From contig NZ_LXES01000040.1 in the NCBI RefSeq assembly GCF_001654845.1, forward strand, positions 300,341 to 364,340: DNA of 64,000 bases. Reading direction: 5' to 3'. Below are positions 52,143 through 60,755 of this stretch, piece by piece. A program made the translations under genes and the position numbers. The DNA comes from Enterobacter soli ATCC BAA-2102. GTDB taxonomy: Bacteria; Pseudomonadota; Gammaproteobacteria; Enterobacterales; Enterobacteriaceae. Numbering within the stretch: position 1 is the stretch's first letter; the number at the start of each line of letters is the position of its first letter. A model generated the notes under the pieces. It saw only the letters and a program-made list of their open reading frames with translations. It made no database searches and was not told the origin of the DNA.

Positions 52143-53684
52143 ATGTCTGTAAAAAATGAAAATGCTGCGGGTGGTGAGAGTGTGGTGCTGGAACGTCCTG
52201 CAGCAGGTGGCGTTTATGCGTCCCTGTTTGAAAAAATCAACCTGAACCCGGTGTCCGAGCTGAGTGCGCTGGATATCTGGCAGGATGCACAGGCGATGTC
52301 GGATGCGACTGCAGATGAACGTTTAACGGCGGGGATGCAGGTGTTCCTTGAGTGCCTGACAAAATCGGGCTCCAAAATTGAAAAACTCGATAAAACGCTG
52401 ATTGATCACCATATCGCGGAGTTGGACTATCAGATTAGCCGTCAGCTGGATGCGGTCATGCACAGTGAAGAATTCCAGGCGGTAGAAAGTCTGTGGCGTG
52501 GCGTGAAATCGCTGGTCGACAAAACCGATTTCCGCCAGAACGTGAAGATTGAGCTGCTGGACATGTCCAAAGAAGACCTGCGTCAGGACTTCGAAGACAG
52601 CCCGGAAATCATCCAGAGTGGACTGTATAAACATACCTATATCGATGAGTATGACACCCCGGGGGGAGAGCCGATCGCCGCGCTGATTTCGGCCTATGAG
52701 TTTGATGCGTCTGCGCAGGATGTCGCGTTGTTGCGCAATATCTCTAAAGTGTCTGCCGCAGCGCACATGCCGTTTATCGGCTCTGCCGGCCCGAAATTCT
52801 TCCTGAAGGACTCAATGGAGGATGTGGCGGCCATCAAGGATATCGGTAACTATTTTGACCGTGCGGAATACATCAAGTGGAAATCTTTCCGTGAGACGGA
52901 CGATGCCCGTTATATCGGTCTGGTGATGCCGCGAGTGTTGGGTCGTCTGCCGTATGGCCCGGACACCGTACCGGTGCGTAGCTTCAATTATGTCGAAGAA
53001 GTGAAAGGTCCGGATCATGACAAATACCTGTGGACCAACGCCTCATTTGCCTTTGCATCCAACATGGTGAAGAGCTTTATCAATAACGGCTGGTGTGTAC
53101 AAATCCGTGGCCCGCAGGCCGGTGGTGCCGTCCAGGATTTGCCTATCCATCTGTACGATCTGGGTACCGGTAATCAGGTAAAAATCCCGAGTGAAGTGAT
53201 GATCCCGGAAACCCGCGAATTTGAATTTGCCAACCTGGGCTTCATTCCCCTGTCGTACTACAAAAACCGCGACTACGCCTGCTTTTTCTCGGCAAACTCG
53301 ACCCAGAAACCAGCCCTGTATGATACCGCCGATGCAACGGCCAACAGCCGTATCAATGCGCGTCTTCCCTACATCTTCCTGCTGTCACGTATTGCACACT
53401 ACCTGAAGCTGATTCAGCGTGAAAACATCGGTACCACTAAAGATCGTCGCCTGCTGGAGCTGGAGCTGAACACCTGGGTTCGCAGTCTGGTGACGGAAAT
53501 GACCGACCCGGGCGATGAGTTGCAGGCCTCTCACCCACTGCGCGACGCCAAAGTGGTGGTGGAAGACATCGAAGACAACCCGGGATTCTTCCGTGTGAAA
53601 CTGTATGCGATCCCGCACTTCCAGGTGGAAGGGATGGACGTCAATCTGTCACTGGTCTCTCAGATGCCGAAGGCGAAATCATAA
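52143..53684 (+). CDS. tssC: TssC, T6SS contractile sheath large subunit
   Basis: 513 residues. TssC/VipB family: MHSEEFQAVESLWRGVKSLV near the start, then FIGSAGPKFF and the C-terminal GFFRVKLYAIPHFQVEGMDV. Partner of TssB in the sheath; disassembled by ClpV after firing. ATG 52143 is better spaced from AGGA than the ATG two codons before it. Confidence 0.96.
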   Translation: MSVKNENAAGGESVVLERPAAGGVYASLFEKINLNPVSELSALDIWQDAQAMSDATADERLTAGMQVFLECLTKSGSKIEKLDKTLIDHHIAELDYQISRQLDAVMHSEEFQAVESLWRGVKSLVDKTDFRQNVKIELLDMSKEDLRQDFEDSPEIIQSGLYKHTYIDEYDTPGGEPIAALISAYEFDASAQDVALLRNISKVSAAAHMPFIGSAGPKFFLKDSMEDVAAIKDIGNYFDRAEYIKWKSFRETDDARYIGLVMPRVLGRLPYGPDTVPVRSFNYVEEVKGPDHDKYLWTNASFAFASNMVKSFINNGWCVQIRGPQAGGAVQDLPIHLYDLGTGNQVKIPSEVMIPETREFEFANLGFIPLSYYKNRDYACFFSANSTQKPALYDTADATANSRINARLPYIFLLSRIAHYLKLIQRENIGTTKDRRLLELELNTWVRSLVTEMTDPGDELQASHPLRDAKVVVEDIEDNPGFFRVKLYAIPHFQVEGMDVNLSLVSQMPKAKS

Positions 53685-53701
53685 GCTAAGGCAGGAAGCC
53701 A

Positions 53702-55042
53702 ATGAAAACGGAACAACCGTTATGGGGTAGGGGCGTGATGGTCTCTCCCCAGCACTTCCAGCAACAGGCCGCGTATGCGGCCTGGTCTGCGGAATGCATT
53801 GCCCGACTGGGTCTCTCCCATCCCTGGGGAATGATTGAGGCCATTTTCGAACCGGATGCACTGAAAATGGGCCGCCTGCAGGCCCGTCATCTGCACATCC
53901 GTTTTCCCGATGGCACGCTTATCGACACGGATAATGCTGACGACCTGCCGCCGGTGCTGGCGCTTGAGGGCGAATCGCAGGAAGTGGTGGTGGTCCTGGC
54001 CCTTCCGTTGCTTCGGGCGAATGGCGGCAACTGCCTTAAACCCGATGAGGTGGCTGAACGCCCGGTACGTTTCCGTCAGCGCTGGCGGGATGTCCGCAAT
54101 ACCTTCGGAGAAGATACCCGTCAGATTGCTGTAATGCGCCCGGAGTTGACGTTGCGGTTTGCACATCAGAATAACAGCGATTACCTGACCTGCCCGGTCG
54201 CCCGCCTGCAGCAGGATTCGCAGGGGACGTGGTTACTGGATGAAACATTTCTCCCCCCGCTCCTTACCATCCAGGGCAGTCGCTGGCTGGTGACCCAGTT
54301 GGAACAGCTGATGACACAGCTGCGTGCCCGTCTGAGCCGCCTGATGGCCATGCGTCGTGAAAGTAACGAACGCATGGCCGATTTTGCCGTGGCTGATGTG
54401 TCACTGTTCTGGTTGCTCAATGCCCTAAACAGCGCAGAACCCGTGCTCGGACAGTTCCTGCGCCACCCGCAAAGTCCGCCTGAGCGTCTGTATCCGGAGT
54501 TGGCACGCCTTGCGGGCAGCCTGCTGACCTTCTCACTGGAACACCAGGTGAGTGCTATTCCGGTCTGGCAACATGAGCAACTGAATAATGTCTTCCCGCC
54601 GTTGTTTGAATTACTGGGCGACCTGCTGGAAGCCAGCCTGCCGTCGCGGGTGGTCGCTATTGAGCTTGAGCATGATGCGCGGCTGCACTTCTGGCAGGCT
54701 CGTCTGCATGACCCACGTCTGCGTAAAGGGGCAGATTACTACCTTTCCATACGTTCATCGATTCCGGTGGCGCAACTTCAGGAGCAGGTCCCGCGCCAGT
54801 GCAAGGTCGGCAGCCCCGATCATGTCAGGAGTATCGTCAATTCATCACGGGTGGGGGTGCCTCTGACGCCGCTGCGCCATGTGCCGGCCGCCATTCCACT
54901 GCGTCTGGAAAACCAGTATTTCAGCCTCGATGTCTCTCATCCTCTGGCAACCGAAATGCTTCAGAGCGGCACCTGTATGTTTTACGTGCCGGGGATGCTC
55001 GGCGAGCCGGAACTTGAACTCTTTGCGGTACTGAGAACATGA
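53702..55042 (+). CDS. tssK: TssK, T6SS baseplate component
   Basis: 446 residues, standard TssK length (MKTEQPLWGRGVMVSPQHFQ start, typical of the family). Links the baseplate to the membrane complex through TssL and TssM. GCAGGAAG precedes ATG 53702; the stop overlaps the tssL start (ATGA). Confidence 0.95.
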   Translation: MKTEQPLWGRGVMVSPQHFQQQAAYAAWSAECIARLGLSHPWGMIEAIFEPDALKMGRLQARHLHIRFPDGTLIDTDNADDLPPVLALEGESQEVVVVLALPLLRANGGNCLKPDEVAERPVRFRQRWRDVRNTFGEDTRQIAVMRPELTLRFAHQNNSDYLTCPVARLQQDSQGTWLLDETFLPPLLTIQGSRWLVTQLEQLMTQLRARLSRLMAMRRESNERMADFAVADVSLFWLLNALNSAEPVLGQFLRHPQSPPERLYPELARLAGSLLTFSLEHQVSAIPVWQHEQLNNVFPPLFELLGDLLEASLPSRVVAIELEHDARLHFWQARLHDPRLRKGADYYLSIRSSIPVAQLQEQVPRQCKVGSPDHVRSIVNSSRVGVPLTPLRHVPAAIPLRLENQYFSLDVSHPLATEMLQSGTCMFYVPGMLGEPELELFAVLRT

Positions 55043-55728
55043 GTGAGCGCAAACGCGGCGTGGCCGCGTCGATTGATATTGATGCCCTGTTGCAGGACAC
55101 CTGGCTGCAGGTGATCAGCCTGCGTCACGGTCCGACGTTTCAGGATGGAGAAGGGCGCACGCTGTGGGAGCGCTGCATTGCTGATGTTGAGTGCGTGCAG
55201 CGTGAGCTGAAAGCGAGCGAACTCGATGAAGCCAGTTGCCAGCATATTCTCACTGCCCAGTGTGCACTGCTTGATGAAGCGGTCAAAGGTCGTGGTGTGG
55301 AGGATGACGCTTGTGTGCAATGGTATGACATTCCCCTACAGGGACATTTCCTCGGCACCATGGATGCCGGTGATACGCTGTGCGATCGAATGCGTGATGT
55401 GCTGCGTGAACCGGCGCCTGACCACGCTGTTGTCACCTGCTTTCAGCGGGTCATGATGCTGGGGTTCCTCGGCAGTTTTCGCTCGCTGAACGATCCGGAG
55501 CGCCAAAAACTCGCCAACGCGCTCAGTGAACATGTCACGCCGTTCAGCTATCCGCAGACTCACCCGGTACTGGCAGAAAGCCGTGCCGGGCGTGGAATGG
55601 GCGGCTGGCTGGCGTCATGGCCCGTGCGTATTGGCCTGAGCGTGATGGTGCTCGTCGCACTCTGGTGGGGACTGGATCACTGGCTGGATCAGACGCTGCT
55701 GACCCTGCTACCGGGAGCCGTGAAATGA
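55039..55728 (+). CDS. tssL: TssL (DotU/IcmH family), T6SS membrane complex
   Basis: 229 residues. DotU-like cytoplasmic domain followed by one C-terminal membrane helix (RIGLSVMVLVALWWGLDHWL), the short TssL form without its own peptidoglycan-binding domain. That domain is supplied by the next gene. ATGA overlaps at both ends suggest coupled translation with tssK and the OmpA-like gene. Confidence 0.93.
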   Translation: MSERKRGVAASIDIDALLQDTWLQVISLRHGPTFQDGEGRTLWERCIADVECVQRELKASELDEASCQHILTAQCALLDEAVKGRGVEDDACVQWYDIPLQGHFLGTMDAGDTLCDRMRDVLREPAPDHAVVTCFQRVMMLGFLGSFRSLNDPERQKLANALSEHVTPFSYPQTHPVLAESRAGRGMGGWLASWPVRIGLSVMVLVALWWGLDHWLDQTLLTLLPGAVK

Positions 55729-57431
55729 GTCCTGCACAACAGCGCGGGCTTGCGCTGTGGGCCGCCCTGCTGAGTGCAGTGGTCTGCCTGGGGTTCCTGC
55801 CGGTATCCCGACTGGTTTCTGTGCTTATTCTGCTTACCGTTCTGGGGCTAATCCTGGCGTTCTGGACTGTCGCCAGTCGTCGTGCGGAGCATGACGTCAC
55901 CCTGTGCCTGGATGACCTCCCGGAAGCCACCTACCGTCAGCCCGTGGTGCTGGTCTGTGGCGATCTGCCGCTGGCATGTATGCAGCAGTCATCGGTGCTT
56001 ACGGTCACACAGGGCTGCTGGATCCGCGTGGAGGATCATCAGGATCTGGTGCAGGCAGCCCGCCAGGTACTGTGGTTGCGACCTGACTGGGGTCGCCAGC
56101 TGTCGGTGATGGTCAGCGTCTGTCCGCAGAAACACGCCGACAGCGAGCGGCTTACCCGTCGTCTGCTCGCCCTGCGCTGGCAAATCAGTCAACTGCGTAA
56201 AGAAACGGGTCATTCTGTGCCGCTGGTTCTGAATGGCCAGGTTGGCAGCGCGATGACGAATGACCTGCTCTGGCAGGCAGCTATTCCGGGGGAAGGTGTG
56301 AGGGTCTGGCGTGAGTCTTCAGCGCCGAGTTCAATCGCTGCATGGGTCACCACCGGCGGAACGCTGGCGGTGCAGCAACAGGTGCTGATGAACAGCCTGA
56401 TGAGCTGGTTCCATCAGCATGTCCAGGCTGTCTTTATGGATGAGAACCCCGACGTTCCTGTCATTGCTCCTGGCGCGGTGCTGTGGGGCATGGGACCGAT
56501 CCTTGCCGGAAGCCTGGCTACATCTGCCTGGACTGCGTGGCTTTCCCGTCACACTGCGATGCAGCAGGTAGCGGGCTGGCAGCCGGTAGGAACGGACAGT
56601 ACGGTTATCTCCCCCTTCCCGGATTTTATCCTGCCGCTGCTGCCTGAAGGGCGAGGCATGACGCCGCGTGGACGAGCCTTCCGTTGTGCTCTCGGGATTT
56701 TCACGTTGGCGGCGATTGCGGCGCTACTGAGTAGTGGCTGGAACAATTACCAGTTGCTGCAGCGTGTGAGCTTCGATATTGCCCGCTATGACCGTATCCC
56801 GATGCATGATTTCGGCCCAAAAGCCGATGCCGTTGCTGTCCTGCATGACGACGCGGCAGAGCTGGATGACCAGGCACGCAATGGTGTACCGGCGCGGATG
56901 GGTCTCGGTCTGTATCAGGGGGAGCGTCTGCGAATGCCTGTGCTGGATGCGATCCGTTCGTATGTGCCGCCACCGCCGCCGCCTGAACCACAGTCGAAAC
57001 CGGTACCGAAAATTATCCGCCTTGACAGCATGTCGCTGTTCGATTCCGGCAAATCCGTGCTGAAGGCGGGCTCGACCAAAATGCTGGTGAATTCACTGGT
57101 CGGCATCAAAGCGAAACCGGGCTGGCTGATTGTCGTGTCCGGGCATACCGATAACACCGGCAATCCGCAACTGAACCAGACGCTGTCCCTGAAACGTGCC
57201 GAAGCGGTGCGTGACTGGATGCGAGATACCGGTGATGTGCCGGAAAGCTGTTTTGCGGTACAGGGCTATGGCGAGAGCCGCCCGATCGCAACCAATGACA
57301 CCCCGGATGGGCGTGCGCTCAACCGCCGTGTCGAAATCAGTCTGGTACCGCAGGCCAATGCCTGTCAGATACCGGGCCACACCCAGACGTCATCGCAGGA
57401 TGATGGCGTATCACAACACAATGGAGAGTAA
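55725..57431 (+). CDS. OmpA-domain T6SS membrane anchor (TagL-like)
   Basis: 568 residues. Two N-terminal membrane helices (about 10-50), a third near residues 325-345 (ALGIFTLAAIAALLSSGW), a proline-rich linker (PPPPPPEPQ near 415), and a C-terminal OmpA-like peptidoglycan-binding domain (VSGHTDNTGN, LNQTLSLKRAEAVRDWM, NRRVEISL). It anchors the TssL-TssM-TssJ complex to the cell wall, as TagL/SciZ does. Start overlaps the tssL stop (ATGA). Confidence 0.9.
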   Translation: MSPAQQRGLALWAALLSAVVCLGFLPVSRLVSVLILLTVLGLILAFWTVASRRAEHDVTLCLDDLPEATYRQPVVLVCGDLPLACMQQSSVLTVTQGCWIRVEDHQDLVQAARQVLWLRPDWGRQLSVMVSVCPQKHADSERLTRRLLALRWQISQLRKETGHSVPLVLNGQVGSAMTNDLLWQAAIPGEGVRVWRESSAPSSIAAWVTTGGTLAVQQQVLMNSLMSWFHQHVQAVFMDENPDVPVIAPGAVLWGMGPILAGSLATSAWTAWLSRHTAMQQVAGWQPVGTDSTVISPFPDFILPLLPEGRGMTPRGRAFRCALGIFTLAAIAALLSSGWNNYQLLQRVSFDIARYDRIPMHDFGPKADAVAVLHDDAAELDDQARNGVPARMGLGLYQGERLRMPVLDAIRSYVPPPPPPEPQSKPVPKIIRLDSMSLFDSGKSVLKAGSTKMLVNSLVGIKAKPGWLIVVSGHTDNTGNPQLNQTLSLKRAEAVRDWMRDTGDVPESCFAVQGYGESRPIATNDTPDGRALNRRVEISLVPQANACQIPGHTQTSSQDDGVSQHNGE

Positions 57432-57435
57432 TTCC

Positions 57436-57927
57436 ATGGCAATTCCTGTTTATCTTTGGCTGAAAGACGACGGCGGCGCGGACATTAAAGGTTCTGTGGA
57501 CGTTCAGGATCGTGAAGGCAGCATCGAAGTGGTGGCACAGCAGCATAACCTGTACATCCCGACTGACAACAACACCGGCAAACTGACCGGTACCCGTATC
57601 CACACCCCGTTCCTGTTCACCAAGGAAATCGACTCGTCCAGTCCGTACCTGTACAAGGCGGTGACCACCGGTCAGACCCTCAAGTCTGCGGAATTCAAGT
57701 GGTACAAAATCAACGACGCGGGCCAGGAAGTGGAGTACTTCAACACCAAACTGGAAAACGTGAAAGTGGTGAAAGTGAATCCTGAAATGTATGACATCAA
57801 GGATCCTTCTAAAGAGAAGCACAACCACCTTGAGCGCATTGAACTGCGTTACGAAAAAATCACCTGGACCTACAAAGACGGCAACATCATTCATTCCGAT
57901 TCCTGGAACGAACGCGCCACCGCCTAA
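57436..57927 (+). CDS. hcp: Hcp, T6SS tube protein of the main cluster
   Basis: 163 residues (MAIPVYLWLKDDGGADIKGS start, SWNERATA end). Forms the hexameric tube that is shot out by sheath contraction and carries VgrG and effectors. Starts four bases after the anchor gene stop. A second, diverged copy is at 33718-34200. Confidence 0.97.
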   Translation: MAIPVYLWLKDDGGADIKGSVDVQDREGSIEVVAQQHNLYIPTDNNTGKLTGTRIHTPFLFTKEIDSSSPYLYKAVTTGQTLKSAEFKWYKINDAGQEVEYFNTKLENVKVVKVNPEMYDIKDPSKEKHNHLERIELRYEKITWTYKDGNIIHSDSWNERATA

Positions 57928-58100
57928 GCCCGATGCGGACGGGGTTTCCTGTCCGCAGTTTTTTGCTGAGTGCCTGTCTGAAACGGGCTTTCAGCAAAGA
58001 AACCCACAAACTGCCAGCCCGACCTTATGCGCTTTGGACCCCATTCCGGGAAACAGCGATGGGCGGTAGCGTGTCCAGGAACCGACAAAGAGAGAGATTC

Positions 58101-60755
58101 ATGGAAAATCCAGCCATCCTGTTGCGACGTCTGAACCCTTACTGTGCTCGTGCGATGGAAGGGGCGGCTTCGCTCTGCCAGACCCGTGCCCATGCGGAAA
58201 TTTTGCCGGAGCACTGGCTGCTGAAGTTGCTCGAACAGGGGGAAGGTGACCTGACGGTGCTGGCACGTCGCTACGAGTGGGATATGGACACGCTGTGGCA
58301 GGCGTTGCTCGGCTGGCTGGATAATCAACCGCGTTCGGTACGCAGCCGCCCGCAACTGTCCGCAGATATTCAGAAACTGATGCAGGAAGCCTGGATGCAG
58401 GCCTCACTTGCCGGAGAGGAAAGTATCCGAAGCCAGCACCTGCTGATGGCGCTGACGGAAAACCCACGACTTGCTCACTGCGACGGGCTGTGGCCACTGT
58501 TGACGCTCGGGATGAGTCAGCTTTCCCGACTACGCCCGCTGCTGGATGCTCAGTCTGATGAACGCCCGGAGATGCAGTTTGAGGCTGAACTGGCCCAGGT
58601 TCACGGCAGTGAGGTGGAGTTTGTTGGCCGTCCGGTTGGTGCAGAGCTGAAAGAGGGCGAACTGAACCCGGCGCTACAGAACGCGCTGGATAAATTCACC
58701 CTCGATGTCACCGCCAAAGCGAAAGAGGGCAAGATTGATCCTGTGTTCGGTCGTGATACCGAAATCCGCCAGATGGTGGATATTCTCTCGCGCCGTCGTA
58801 AGAACAACCCAATCCTGGTCGGTGAGCCAGGCGTCGGTAAAACCGCGCTGGTCGAAGGCCTGGCGCTGCGTATTGCCGAGGGCAATGTGCCTGAGTCCCT
58901 CAAACCGGTCATCCTGCGCACCCTTGATCTCGGCTTGTTGCAGGCTGGCGCAGGGGTGAAAGGCGAGTTCGAGCAGCGCCTCAAAAACGTTATCGACGCG
59001 GTGCAGCAGTCACCGGTGCCGATTCTGCTGTTTATCGACGAAGCCCACACCATTATTGGTGCAGGTAACCAGGCGGGCGGCGCGGATGCGGCCAACCTGC
59101 TGAAACCAGCACTCGCCCGCGGCGAACTGCGCACCATTGCCGCGACCACCTGGAGCGAGTACAAACAGTATTTCGAGCGCGATGCCGCGCTGGAACGTCG
59201 CTTCCAGATGGTGAAGGTGGACGAGCCGGATGATGACACTGCGTGCCTGATGCTGCGTGGCCTCAAATCCCGCTATGCCGAACACCACAACGTACACATC
59301 ACTGACGATGCGGTGCGTGCGGCCGTTACGCTGTCCCGTCGTTACCTGACGGGACGCCAGCTGCCTGACAAGGCCGTTGACCTGCTGGATACCGCGGCCG
59401 CACGTGTGCGTATGAGTCTCGATACGGTGCCAGAACAAATTGTGCGCCTGAAAGCACAACTGACCGCACTGGCACTGGAAGAGCAGGCGTTACTCGAAGA
59501 TATCGCCGCTGGCAGCAACCGCCATGGTGATCGCCTTGGGGCCATTGGGCAGCAGCGGACTGAACTGGAAGCGCGTATCGAGGAGCAGGAAGCGCGTTTC
59601 AGCCACGAAAAGGCGCTGGTACAGCAGCTGATGGCCAGCCGACAGGACATCAGCCAGCAGGCTGAGATTTCCGAGCTGCAGCAGCAACTCGAACAGGCAC
59701 AACAGGGCGACGTGCTGGTTCAGGCGGATGTGGACACCCGTATGGTCGCGAATGTTATCGCCGACTGGACCGGCGTGCCGCTGTCTTCGCTGATGAAAAA
59801 CGAACAGACCGAACTGCTGAGCCTGGAAAACGAAATTGGCAAACGTGTGGTCGGGCAGGATGTTTCCCTTAACGCTATTGCGCAGCGTCTTCGCGCGGCG
59901 AAAACCGGCCTCACTTCCGAAAACGGGCCGCAGGGCGTGTTCCTGCTTGTCGGTCCGAGTGGTGTAGGTAAGACCGAAACCGCGCTGGCGCTGGCGGACG
60001 TGCTGTACGGCGGTGAAAAATCGCTGATTACCATTAACCTGTCCGAGTACCAGGAGCCGCACACCGTGTCGCAGCTGAAAGGCTCGCCTCCGGGCTATGT
60101 CGGTTACGGCCAGGGCGGCATTCTCACCGAGGCCGTGCGCAAGCGCCCGTACAGCGTGGTGCTGCTCGATGAAGTGGAAAAGGCGCACCGTGACGTAATG
60201 AACCTGTTCTACCAGGTTTTCGACCGCGGCTTTATGCGCGACGGCGAAGGGCGCGAAATCGACTTTCGCAACACCGTTATCCTGATGACCTCCAACCTCG
60301 GCAGCGACCACCTGATGCAGCTGCTGGACGAACAGCCGGAGGCTACCGAAGGCGATCTGCACGAACTGCTGCGCCCGATTTTACGCGACCACTTCCAGCC
60401 GGCACTGCTGGCTCGTTTCCAGACCGTGATTTACCGCCCGCTGGTGGAAGCGGCTATGCGCACTATTGTCGAAATGAAGCTGTCACAGGTCAGCAAACGC
60501 CTGCACCGTCACTACGGCCTGACCACGCAGATAGATGAAAGCCTGTATGACGCGCTAACCGCCGCCTGCCTGCTGCCGGATACCGGCGCACGCAACGTTG
60601 ACAGTCTGCTTAATCAACAAATTCTGCCGGTGCTGAGCCAGCAGCTGCTGACCCATATGGCCGCCAGACAGAAACCACAGTCGCTTTGCCTTAGCTGGAG
60701 TGAGGAAGAGGGTATCGGGCTGGAGTTTGACCGTACACAAGGAGTGCACGTATGA
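58101..60755 (+). CDS. clpV: ClpV (TssH), T6SS sheath-recycling AAA+ ATPase
   Basis: 884 residues. N-terminal ClpV domain (about 1-160), first AAA+ with Walker A GEPGVGKT (about 241-248), coiled-coil middle domain (about 410-530, rich in Gln and Glu), second AAA+ with GPSGVGKT (about 617-624). It pulls TssC out of contracted sheaths so that the parts can be reused. ATG 58101 chosen at the family start MENPAILLRRLNPYC; the upstream frame contains no family sequence. It overlaps vgrG by four bases. Confidence 0.96.
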   Translation: MENPAILLRRLNPYCARAMEGAASLCQTRAHAEILPEHWLLKLLEQGEGDLTVLARRYEWDMDTLWQALLGWLDNQPRSVRSRPQLSADIQKLMQEAWMQASLAGEESIRSQHLLMALTENPRLAHCDGLWPLLTLGMSQLSRLRPLLDAQSDERPEMQFEAELAQVHGSEVEFVGRPVGAELKEGELNPALQNALDKFTLDVTAKAKEGKIDPVFGRDTEIRQMVDILSRRRKNNPILVGEPGVGKTALVEGLALRIAEGNVPESLKPVILRTLDLGLLQAGAGVKGEFEQRLKNVIDAVQQSPVPILLFIDEAHTIIGAGNQAGGADAANLLKPALARGELRTIAATTWSEYKQYFERDAALERRFQMVKVDEPDDDTACLMLRGLKSRYAEHHNVHITDDAVRAAVTLSRRYLTGRQLPDKAVDLLDTAAARVRMSLDTVPEQIVRLKAQLTALALEEQALLEDIAAGSNRHGDRLGAIGQQRTELEARIEEQEARFSHEKALVQQLMASRQDISQQAEISELQQQLEQAQQGDVLVQADVDTRMVANVIADWTGVPLSSLMKNEQTELLSLENEIGKRVVGQDVSLNAIAQRLRAAKTGLTSENGPQGVFLLVGPSGVGKTETALALADVLYGGEKSLITINLSEYQEPHTVSQLKGSPPGYVGYGQGGILTEAVRKRPYSVVLLDEVEKAHRDVMNLFYQVFDRGFMRDGEGREIDFRNTVILMTSNLGSDHLMQLLDEQPEATEGDLHELLRPILRDHFQPALLARFQTVIYRPLVEAAMRTIVEMKLSQVSKRLHRHYGLTTQIDESLYDALTAACLLPDTGARNVDSLLNQQILPVLSQQLLTHMAARQKPQSLCLSWSEEEGIGLEFDRTQGVHV

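Noticed and set aside
57933..58100. Longer ClpV start upstream of ATG 58101
   Set aside because: The extra 56 residues lack any ClpV-like pattern, and the family start MENPAILLRRLN is at 58101.
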